6,748 nucleotides of DNA from FEN-727 sp036508635 (GTDB taxonomy: Bacteria; Actinomycetota; Geothermincolia; Fen-727; Anoxymicrobiaceae), in assembly GCA_036508635.1 (NCBI GenBank), contig DATCGY010000213.1, positions 1 through 6,748 on the forward strand. The letters run 5' to 3'. Positions 1-5,561 of this stretch are shown piece by piece (position 1 is the stretch's first letter; every line of letters starts with the position of its first letter). Under the pieces are notes generated by a model that saw only the letters and a list, made by a program, of their open reading frames with translations, was not told the origin of the DNA and ran no database searches. The translations under genes were made by a program, and so were the position numbers.

Positions 1-1451
1 CCCATCGACAGCACGAGGACATCCCGCTTGATGAGCTCGCGCGCGACCGCGACCGTGTGCGTGTCCTGCCCGGAGTCCCTGAGCGTAGTGCATGACACCA
101 GGCCCGCGACCCCGCGGATCGTGCCGTTCTTGATGGCGTCGAGCAGCGGGTCGAGCGTGCCGCCGAGCGCCTCCACGATGCTCTCGGTCGAGAAGCCCAC
201 AACGGCTTCGCCCATCCTGAGACCTGTTACCGGCTCGACAGCCGATCGCCTCGTCTTGAAGTTATCTATCGCCATGTCCAGCAGCTTACCGGCCTGCTCC
301 TCGGCCTTGTCCGGAATATAATCGAGCCGCTCCTCTATGCCCTCGAACGCTACGAGGTCGCTGACGGGGATCAGCTTGAATTTGTACTTCTCGGCGTACA
401 TTGGATCGACCGGCATCGAGCAGTTCATGTCCGCGGCGAACAGGTCGATGCACCCCGAAGCCAGTATCGCCTCCTGCATTATCCAGTTGCCGGTGAAACC
501 GTAGAACGCGTCGTCCATCTCCCAGCGCTGGATCATCTCCTGTCCCGTCTCGATGTTCGCGATAACCCTCAAGCCTTTTGCCCCGGCGGCCTTCGCCTTC
601 TCCTGCCACTCGGGCTTGCGCGCGAGCTGCACCATGGCGAAGCCCAGGAACGGCTCGTGCCCGTTGGGCAGGGCATTGACGTAGTCGGCGTCCAGCACGC
701 CCAGGTCGACCCGCATCTTATGCGGTCGCGGGATGCCGAAGAGTATGTCCTGGCAGAACTCGTTAACGATCTGGCTCTGGTAAGCCATAGCCACCGACAT
801 GCGCATCGCCTTGAGCGTAAGGCTGACGTAGTAGCCGTCGACATTGGTGAGGCACGAGCTCGTGGTTCTCATCATCTCGCCGTAGATGCCACCCGGGAAT
901 ATATCGAGCTTGCGCCAGAGCTCCTTGCGATCATCAGGGGCCAGCGCATCGACGATGACGCTCGGTTCGTCCGCCTTGCGGTTGAAGTCGGTGTTGACAA
1001 AATCGCAGAGCCGCACGGCCACGTCGGAGTCTGAACCGGACGTATCAACGCCCAGCCTTCCCGCGAAATCTCTCAGCTTACCGGGCTCCGCGATCTCGAA
1101 CGGGGTCTTGCCCGCGGCTGTGGCACGCAGGGTCTTGATCGTCTGCTCGGTGTGATACTGGTACGTCGAGGCGCCCATGACGTTGCGAAGGAGCATCATG
1201 CGCATTGCCATTCCGTCGGCAGTTATGCCGCAGACTCCCCGCTTGTCCTTTTCGGCGTCCGCGCGGCAGGGGCCGTTGGAGCAGAAGTCGCAGCGGGTTC
1301 CTCCCATACAGAACGGGCATCGCTTGTCCGGGTCGCCACCCATCCCCTGCGCCTCGAAGCGGTCCCAGACGTTGTTCATGCCGTCGGGCTTGATCCTCTC
1401 GGTGAAGACCTTTCGCACCGACTCGTGGTAAGAGATCCTGTCCTCTTCCAT
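1..1451 (-). CDS. cooS: Anaerobic Ni-Fe carbon monoxide dehydrogenase catalytic subunit homologue, deviant (3' end outside window)
   Basis: The first 483 residues of a CooS-family protein are present; the C-terminal part lies beyond the window. Canonical members interconvert CO and CO2 at a Ni-Fe C-cluster and pass electrons through clusters B and D. Visible here are C45-x2-C48 (cluster D, the short spacing), then C54-x2-C57-x4-C62-x11-C74 (cluster B). H265 in an NGHEP motif matches the C-cluster histidine; C344 and C454 match two C-cluster cysteines. The expected CCTGNE motif reads IETGQE, which puts Glu301 where a C-cluster cysteine belongs. The proton-channel histidines read Y97, H100 and Q103. 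The window ends just before the next expected cysteine, after LSMG. The start is set by an AGGAGG site 7 nt upstream. Family membership is firm. CO activity is doubtful, and a hybrid-cluster-like redox role is the better inference. Confidence 0.93.
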   Translation of the reverse strand, partial: MEEDRISYHESVRKVFTERIKPDGMNNVWDRFEAQGMGGDPDKRCPFCMGGTRCDFCSNGPCRADAEKDKRGVCGITADGMAMRMMLLRNVMGASTYQYHTEQTIKTLRATAAGKTPFEIAEPGKLRDFAGRLGVDTSGSDSDVAVRLCDFVNTDFNRKADEPSVIVDALAPDDRKELWRKLDIFPGGIYGEMMRTTSSCLTNVDGYYVSLTLKAMRMSVAMAYQSQIVNEFCQDILFGIPRPHKMRVDLGVLDADYVNALPNGHEPFLGFAMVQLARKPEWQEKAKAAGAKGLRVIANIETGQEMIQRWEMDDAFYGFTGNWIMQEAILASGCIDLFAADMNCSMPVDPMYAEKYKFKLIPVSDLVAFEGIEERLDYIPDKAEEQAGKLLDMAIDNFKTRRSAVEPVTGLRMGEAVVGFSTESIVEALGGTLDPLLDAIKNGTIRGVAGLVSCTTLRDSGQDTHTVAVARELIKRDVLVLSM

Positions 1452-1595
1452 ATATACTCCTCCTGTTAGTCGTGTTTTGACGCTTAGTCGGGGATCATGC
1501 ACTGATGGTCCGAACAGTTACATTGAGATTCCTCATGATTGCCCTGGTTCCTGCAGCGCAAGAGGCCATTCTCTTGATAGAAACCAAAGTGTAGT
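1452..1595. other. Intergenic region upstream of the CODH homologue
   Basis: This gap lies between the CODH start and the ykgJ stop; both genes read leftward. It holds the strong AGGAGG ribosome binding site for the CODH homologue (1459-1464, minus strand) and a small hairpin, CAAGAG (1559-1564) / CTCTTG (1571-1576), with a 6-nt loop just after the ykgJ stop. The hairpin has no T-run, so it is at best a weak terminator. I see no convincing promoter hexamers, so the CODH gene could be read through from ykgJ or have its own unrecognised promoter. Confidence 0.5.
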
Positions 1596-1850
1596 CTAGT
1601 TGGGGTCGGTCGCTCGTTCCATTTGGGATATGAGGTGGAGGGCTTCAAGCCGGTCGCGGCCGCAAGTGTCGGGCATCGGGGGGAAAGCGGAGCAGACAGC
1701 GGGCCTGTCCGCGCTCTCGAACAGCGCGCAGAGCCCGTCATCCGTGAGCTGTAAGCACGGCACCCCCGCCGGCTTGCCACCCGGCATGCCGGGAATCGCA
1801 GAGCTGATCGATAGAGCTATGCAGCATGCCCCGCACTTTCTGCATTCCAT
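1596..1850 (-). CDS. YkgJ family cysteine-cluster protein (CxxCxxCC)
   Basis: This is a complete 84-residue protein. It opens with MECRKCGACC, the family's Cys-x2-Cys-x2-Cys-Cys signature (C3, C6, C9, C10). The conserved segment IPGMPGGKPAG follows, then C32, C41 and C53 in the RPAVC motif, and C63. Eight cysteines in this arrangement are typical of the short YkgJ-type proteins, which are thought to bind zinc or an Fe-S cluster; the biochemical role is not established. The length matches the family. The start at the MEC codon is preferred because the family begins at the cysteine motif and a good promoter lies only 6 nt upstream; a longer reading from 1940 would run into the divergent promoter region. 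There is no Shine-Dalgarno sequence, which fits a leaderless message. Confidence 0.88.
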   Translation of the reverse strand: MECRKCGACCIALSISSAIPGMPGGKPAGVPCLQLTDDGLCALFESADRPAVCSAFPPMPDTCGRDRLEALHLISQMERATDPN

Positions 1851-1856
1851 TGCGCA

Positions 1857-1885
1857 TTTATACGCCGTCGCCCAGGAAACAGCAA
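1857..1885 (-). promoter_or_regulatory. Candidate leaderless sigma70-type promoter of ykgJ
   Basis: On the minus strand TTGCTG (1880-1885) and TATAAA (1857-1862) are separated by exactly 17 nt. Only 6 nt lie between the -10 box and the ATG at 1850, so transcription should begin at or next to the start codon. This agrees with the absence of a ribosome binding site. Confidence 0.55.
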
Positions 1886-1911
1886 GATGGTCCCGGGCAA
1901 AACCAACCTGG

Positions 1912-1941
1912 CTGACGCTCGAAACCGGTGCGCGGTACACT
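1912..1941 (+). promoter_or_regulatory. Candidate promoter of the CMD-family gene
   Basis: CTGACG (1912-1917) and TACACT (1936-1941) are spaced by 18 nt on the plus strand, 25 nt before the ATG at 1967. The hexamers are only moderately close to consensus. The predicted leader would be about 18 nt. Confidence 0.35.
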
Positions 1942-1966
1942 GTTCGCAGCAGAAGCCGAGCGAAGG

Positions 1967-2368
1967 ATGGTGATTACTATTACAGACGAACGGTTCGAGC
2001 GGGGCTGGGAGAAGCTCAAGGAGATAGACGGGGAGGCTGGACAGCGGGTCATGGACAGCCTCCAGGACATCGCTCCGGACCTGGCGCGATACATCATAGA
2101 GTATGCTTTCGGCGACATCTATTCGCGCCCCGGCCTCGACCTGCGATCGCGCGAGATCGCCGTTATCGCGGCCCTCACGGCCCTGGGGACCGCCAGGCCG
2201 CAGTTGATGGTCCACGTAGGTGCGGGTCTGAGAGTCGGTCTATCCCGCGAAGAGATAATTGAGATCATGATCCAGATGTCCGCGTACGCCGGGTTCCCCG
2301 CGGCGCTCAACGCGATCGATGCGGCGGCGGAGGTATTCGCGGCGGAGGACGAGGCCTCGACGGAGTGA
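1967..2368 (+). CDS. Carboxymuconolactone decarboxylase (CMD) family protein
   Basis: This is a 133-residue all-helical protein of the CMD family. The core runs from LDLRSREIAVIAALTALG (residues 57-74) through His83 and GLSREEIIEIMIQMSAYAGF (91-110) to PAALNA. This layout matches gamma-carboxymuconolactone decarboxylases (PcaC-like). It lacks the Cys-x2-Cys pair of AhpD, so a peroxidase or disulfide-reductase role is unlikely. No aromatic-degradation genes are nearby, and such single-gene family members are often of unknown substrate. The start is uncertain. ATG 1967 has AAGG directly against it; GTG 1970, the next codon, has slightly better spacing; a more distant AGAAG lies at 1951-1955. 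An upstream in-frame ATG at 1928 would precede the likely transcription start. It is divergent from ykgJ and convergent with the kdpE relic. Confidence 0.85.
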   Translation: MVITITDERFERGWEKLKEIDGEAGQRVMDSLQDIAPDLARYIIEYAFGDIYSRPGLDLRSREIAVIAALTALGTARPQLMVHVGAGLRVGLSREEIIEIMIQMSAYAGFPAALNAIDAAAEVFAAEDEASTE

Positions 2369-2416
2369 TTGGACGGGGCGCTCGCCCGCGATGGACCGGG
2401 GAGCGGAACCAGCATT

Positions 2417-2443
2417 TAGTCACGGGCACGTTTGGAGTGACTA
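2417..2443. repeat. Inverted repeat at the convergent gene ends
   Basis: TAGTCAC (2417-2423) and GTGACTA (2437-2443) are perfect 7-bp arms with a 13-nt spacer. They lie between the CMD gene and the kdpE relic and include the latter's stop codon. No T-run follows on either strand, so a terminator role is only possible. Confidence 0.35.
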
Positions 2444-2918
2444 CGGGGTGTCTTTGGGAGCCACGAGCCTGTAACCGACGCCTGGCTCGGTGAGGATGTA
2501 TCTCGGCTGGGAGGGGTCGGGCTCGATCTTCTTTCTGAGCTGCCCGATATAGACCCTGAGGTACTGCACGTCCGGGCTGAAGTCGTTTCCCCAAACCTGA
2601 ACCAGCAACTGCTTGTGCGTGACGACCTTGCCGGTGTTGACCGCGAGGTACTTCAGCACCTCGTACTCGGTTGGGGTCAGTCTCAGTTCGGAGCCAGCCA
2701 TGGTGGTGTACCGCTGGGCAAGGTCCATACGGCAGGCCCATGTCCAGGAGGATGAGCTCGGGCCGCTCGACGGCCGCCTTCTCCACGCCCTCGCGCCCTG
2801 CCGCCGCTTCGAGCACGTCGAAACCGTGAGCGCCCAGGGCGACCCTGAGCAGCTTCCGGATCTCTGTTTCGTCGTCGATCACGAGTATCCTCGCACCCAT
2901 GTCCGCTGATGCAGTCAT
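2441..2918 (-). pseudogene. kdpE: KdpE-like response regulator with out-of-frame internal deletion
   Basis: Two halves of an OmpR/KdpE-class regulator lie in different frames. From 2918 to about 2730 the receiver half reads VIDDETEIRKLLRVAL with the acidic pair D15/D16 and the phospho-acceptor Asp59 in ELILLDMGLP. From about 2728 to 2441 a different frame carries a full winged-helix DNA-binding domain: DLAQRYT, LTPTEYEVLKYLAVNTGKV, then the LRVYIGQLRKKIEPDPSQPR segment typical of KdpE. About 70 residues are missing between them, namely the second half of the receiver, the switch Lys and the linker. In intact relatives KdpE activates the kdp K+-ATPase genes. The ATG at 2918 overlaps the kinase stop as ATGA, the usual coupled kdpD-kdpE arrangement. 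Deletion plus frameshift makes function very unlikely; assembly error is the alternative. Confidence 0.82.
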
Positions 2919-3604
2919 CTTGCTTCGCTTTCACTCAGCAGGTCCTCAGGCCGGAGCACCTCCACTGGAAGAACTATCAGGAAGAGGCTGCCTCCGCCCG
3001 GGCGGTCCACCACGCGGATCGAGCCCCCGTGCGCTTCGACGATCTCCAGGCAGATCGAGAGACCGAGCCCCGTCCCGGTGACCTGGGGCGATGTCTTCAT
3101 GCGGTAGAACTTGTCGAAAACCAGCAGCTTCTCGTCACCTGGAATGCCGGGTCCGCGGTCGCCCACGCCCAGTATTACACCGGCATCGCTGTTCCGCGCG
3201 CTAACCTTGACTTGCGCTCCGTCCGGTGAGTACTTTATCGCGTTGTCGATCAGGTTGACCAATACCTGCACCATCAGCTTAAAATCGGCCTTTATCAATG
3301 GAAGCCCGGGTTCGACTTCGATTTTCACGTCGCGCTCTTTCCACTCGTCGGCGAACGCCGAGACAGCGACCCCGATGATGTCGTCCACGTCGCACCAGTC
3401 TTCGTTGAGCCCGAAGCTGCCGCTCTCGATGCGGGCCATGTCGAGCAGGTTACGCACGAGCCTGTTCATGCGCGAGGCGCCGGTCTCGATTGTCCGGAGC
3501 AGAGACGCGCGCTGCTCGGGGGAATAAATCTCCTCTTCTCCGGTGAGGCTCGTCACGGCTCTGATGATAGAGGAGAGCGGAGTGCGCAGCTCGTGAGATA
3601 CCGA
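2915..3604 (-). pseudogene. kdpD: KdpD-like sensor histidine kinase, 5'-truncated
   Basis: Only the catalytic core of a histidine kinase remains. It begins abruptly with SVSHELRTPLSS (the H-box; His codon at 3593-3595) and continues through the dimerisation helix TGASRMNRLVRNLLDMARIE. The N-box NLIDNAIKYSPDG (Asn codon 3254-3256), the G1 box GDRGPGIP and the G2 box GTGLGLS (3056-3076) follow, then the stop at 2915. The boxes look intact. The KdpD sensor, nucleotide-fold and membrane regions are absent; upstream of SVSH, in the same frame, the sequence has no similarity to a kinase. The first ATG in frame (3556) lies after the phospho-acceptor His, so no active kinase can be made from it. The assignment to KdpD rests on the H-box region and the coupled KdpE-like partner. 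Confidence 0.8.
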
Positions 3605-3829
3605 GCCGGAGGCACCGTGACCCTTCCCCCCAGGAGCCAGACCACCATCAACCCGTCCTCAAAGGTAGGCTCCAAGGAGTTCTCAACGAAGATCACGTGC
3701 AGGGAGGGTAAGCCCATATACGCGGACCGCACCGTGTCCTGGACCGGGCCCGGGGCGAGCGGCCCCGAGGCCCACTCCTCCGTTGGAGTCACCACCCCAT
3801 CCAAGACCTGGTACCTGCCCGAGGGCTCC
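3605..3829 (+). pseudogene. Fragment of a DUF5719-like surface repeat protein
   Basis: About 75 rightward codons read like one repeat of the extracellular repeat proteins common in Actinobacteria. The segment GTVTLPPRSQTTIN resembles the strand that normally ends in 'pAGSr.ti.v'. FSTKIT and KPIYADRTVSW resemble the 'vSTKVTSd.PviAERamyW' core. HSSVGVTTPSKTWYLPEGS resembles the closing 'HaSiGvt.p..TWYLAEGS' motif that starts the next repeat. No plausible gene start or signal peptide precedes it. On the left it abuts the broken histidine kinase; on the right it breaks off just after the TWYLPEGS motif, into the hairpin element. The family name is from memory of the repeat pattern. The relic status is clear from the junctions. 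Confidence 0.5.
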
Positions 3830-3834
3830 AGGGT

Positions 3835-3922
3835 AGGGAGGGGTCAGGTCTTTTATTGTTTGCTACTTCGCTTATCTTGAGCAGAGGACAACAGCAAACA
3901 ATAAAAGACCTGACCCCTCCCT
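3835..3922. repeat. Perfect 30-bp inverted repeat with 28-nt loop (REP/RAYT- or MITE-like)
   Basis: Positions 3835-3864 and 3893-3922 are perfect reverse complements over 30 bp, each with GGGGTCAGGTC at its outer part and TTTTATTGTTTGCT at its inner part. The intervening 28 nt is unrelated. Outside the arms both flanks are also G-rich on the corresponding strands (AGGGTAGGG left, GGAGGGAGGA right), an imperfect extension of the repeat. Arms containing GGGGTCAGGTCTT are, as I recall, frequent in palindromes associated with REP-type tyrosine transposases. There is no transposase here. It lies 17 bp past the stop of the leftward dehydratase gene and might also act as its terminator. Confidence 0.8.
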
Positions 3923-3939
3923 CCTCCCTCCGGCCAGCC

Positions 3940-5388
3940 TTACGGCTCGATGCCGGCGATCTCCTTTGCGACGGCGACGCGCTTGTTCAAATCGTACATG
4001 TTGCGGACCAGGACCGCGTTGGTGGCGGGGGAGCCAGCGGCGTTGATAGTGAAGCCGAGGATGGTCCCCGTCAGGCGTGAGGCTGCAAGGTCCTGCACGA
4101 GGCTCAGGGCGCGAAGCCGGTCTTCGGTAGAGTACGCGCTGCTGCCGCGCAGGCTCTCCTCGATGTAGGGACGCAGCTCGGGATTGTTCCAGTCGGCCTC
4201 GGTCGGCATGGTGGCCACGAGCCCGCCCGCAATGTCGTGCAGGTGCTCGAGGTGGGTCCCCAGCGTCGAGCGAATATAGTTCAACCCGGAGTTGGCTATC
4301 ACCGGCTCAGGCAGCCAGACGCCACTCGCATGTGCCTGGCCCTCGGTCGCCGCCCCTATCGCGCACCCATATGCCGTCTCCGCTGCCATCATCATGCCGG
4401 TGATCTTGTCTCGCACATGGCCGACGCGCATGCCCATATCGCCCAGCCCGTTGACTTCGGCTGCGAGGGCGGCCGCGCCCACGAACAGGTCGACGTGGCC
4501 GGCGCTGCAGGCGCACTTCGACTGACGGTGCATGCTGGCGAAATACAGGGGGAGCTTCCATGCCTGGTCCCACTCGCCGCACATGAAGACCCGCTTCTCA
4601 GGCACGAACACGTCATCAAAGATGGTCATCGCCTCGACACCCATGAACCGCGAGCTCAGGGGGCTTTCAATGTTGGTCTCGCGCGCCGGGCCCGGCGACG
4701 GGCGGGCGATCATCTTGATTCCCCTGGTGTCGATCGGCACAGCGAAGGCGACCGCGTAATCGGCGTCTTCCTCACCCAGGGCTCTGCAGGGGACCGCCAC
4801 CACCTCGTGTGCCACCGGCCCCAGGGTTGTGTGCACCTTGGCGCCTCTGACGACTATCCCGTCGGGGCGCCTCTCAACGACCCGCAGGTCCGTCGGTGCG
4901 GCCTGCCGGGAGGGCGGCAGTGAACGGTCGCCCTTGGGGTCCATCATCCCCCAGGCGATGATGTGGCCCTCCTGCTGTAGCTCAGTGACGAACTCGCGAT
5001 AACGCGGGAAGTATTCGGTGTCATGCGCCTGGTCGATGTCGTGCACCATAGCCCAGGTCACCGACAGCATGTTGGACATACAGCCCGCGCATATCTTTCT
5101 CCCCGAGACCTCCCTGGTCAGGCGCGCCTTGACGAGGGCGTCTTCGCGCTCCCGTTGGATATGATGGTGAAGCCTCGAGACCGTCCTTCCCACGAGCGGC
5201 GAGTGCACGAGGGCGGTGTCCTTGTGCCCGGGGTCCAACGCGAACTCGTACCCGTCGGCGGCGTGGTTTACCGTCTGCCGCAGGAGCGGGTGCTCCCAGA
5301 CACGCTCAACTCTCTCGCCGCGAACGTAGACCTCGGGTGAGAGCTCCTTCAGGCTGTCGACGTAGTCCCTGGCGTTCAGAATAGACAT
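3940..5388 (-). CDS. 4-hydroxybutyryl-CoA dehydratase / HpaB-family flavoprotein
   Basis: This is a 482-residue protein, close to the about 490 of AbfD, which dehydrates 4-hydroxybutyryl-CoA to crotonyl-CoA using FAD and a [4Fe-4S] cluster. Family landmarks are the N-terminal YVDSLKELSPEVYVRGERVE, the MMDPKGDRSLPPS motif, DGIVVRGAKVHTTLGP, and the cluster motif His287-x6-Cys294 in HRQSKCAC. VGAAALAAEVNG, DIAGGLVATMPTEADW, and the C-terminal NAAGSPATNAV through KEIAGIEP follow. The other two cluster cysteines appear as C100-x2-C103, where AbfD has C-x3-C, and Lys291 sits at AbfD's Tyr296. The start is supported by AAGGAGG 7 nt upstream. It is divergent from an enoyl-CoA hydratase-like gene, so a CoA-thioester substrate is likely, but which one is unknown. 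HpaB-type hydroxylase is less likely because those lack the cluster ligands. Confidence 0.85.
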   Translation of the reverse strand: MSILNARDYVDSLKELSPEVYVRGERVERVWEHPLLRQTVNHAADGYEFALDPGHKDTALVHSPLVGRTVSRLHHHIQREREDALVKARLTREVSGRKICAGCMSNMLSVTWAMVHDIDQAHDTEYFPRYREFVTELQQEGHIIAWGMMDPKGDRSLPPSRQAAPTDLRVVERRPDGIVVRGAKVHTTLGPVAHEVVAVPCRALGEEDADYAVAFAVPIDTRGIKMIARPSPGPARETNIESPLSSRFMGVEAMTIFDDVFVPEKRVFMCGEWDQAWKLPLYFASMHRQSKCACSAGHVDLFVGAAALAAEVNGLGDMGMRVGHVRDKITGMMMAAETAYGCAIGAATEGQAHASGVWLPEPVIANSGLNYIRSTLGTHLEHLHDIAGGLVATMPTEADWNNPELRPYIEESLRGSSAYSTEDRLRALSLVQDLAASRLTGTILGFTINAAGSPATNAVLVRNMYDLNKRVAVAKEIAGIEP

Positions 5389-5462
5389 CGAGATTCCTCC
5401 TTCTCATGCGCAGACGGACGCTCGCCTCGCTGGACTTCCGCACATCAGCACGGTCGACGTCA

Positions 5463-5468
5463 ATTGTA
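5463..5468 (-). promoter_or_regulatory. Possible -10 element for the dehydratase gene
   Basis: TACAAT on the minus strand, 74 nt upstream of the dehydratase ATG, is the best -10-like hexamer in the shared 173-bp region, but no good -35 lies at the right distance. It is tentative. Confidence 0.2.
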
Positions 5469-5519
5469 ACCGTCGGCATCGCAAGAAATGGGTGTCTCCC
5501 TCAGGAAGGAGGGGAATAT

Positions 5520-5528
5520 TGGTATAAT
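5520..5528 (+). promoter_or_regulatory. Extended -10 promoter of the enoyl-CoA hydratase-like gene
   Basis: TGGTATAAT combines a perfect TATAAT (5523-5528) with the TGn extension (5520-5522). No recognisable -35 is found at the usual spacing, which is common for extended -10 promoters. Predicted transcription starts near 5535, leaving a leader of about 27 nt that contains GGGAGG (5549-5554), 7 nt before the ATG at 5562. Confidence 0.65.
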
Positions 5529-5561
5529 CAGTCAGCAAATTCGACAGCGGGAGGCAACGCC

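Noticed and set aside
1484..1550. Cys-rich open frame tail (QCNCSDHQC) between the ykgJ and CODH genes, minus strand
   Set aside because: It has no start codon with a ribosome binding site outside ykgJ. It is the tail of a frame overlapping ykgJ out of register, and no family is recognised.
1495..1569. 24-codon ATG frame upstream of the CODH homologue, a possible leader peptide
   Set aside because: There is no usable ribosome binding site, no codon run or attenuator structure after it, and the length is within chance.
1600..2262. Long plus-strand frame of 220 codons
   Set aside because: It runs antisense to ykgJ and overlaps the CMD gene in another frame. It has low-complexity Arg/Gly-rich composition typical of shadows in GC-rich DNA.
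3553..3804. Minus-strand 83-codon frame continuing from the kinase break point
   Set aside because: It is out of frame with the kinase and antisense to the surface-repeat fragment; no domain is seen.
3835..3922. CRISPR repeat or classical insertion sequence
   Set aside because: There are only two inverted copies, no regularly spaced direct repeats and no transposase frame between or beside the arms.
4237..4923. 228-codon plus-strand frame opposite the dehydratase-like gene
   Set aside because: It is antisense to a well-supported conserved gene, with no recognisable domain.
5406..5561. N-terminal 52-residue extension of the enoyl-CoA hydratase-like protein
   Set aside because: It would contain the TATAAT promoter and the GGGAGG site. 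Family homology begins at the ATG at 5562.
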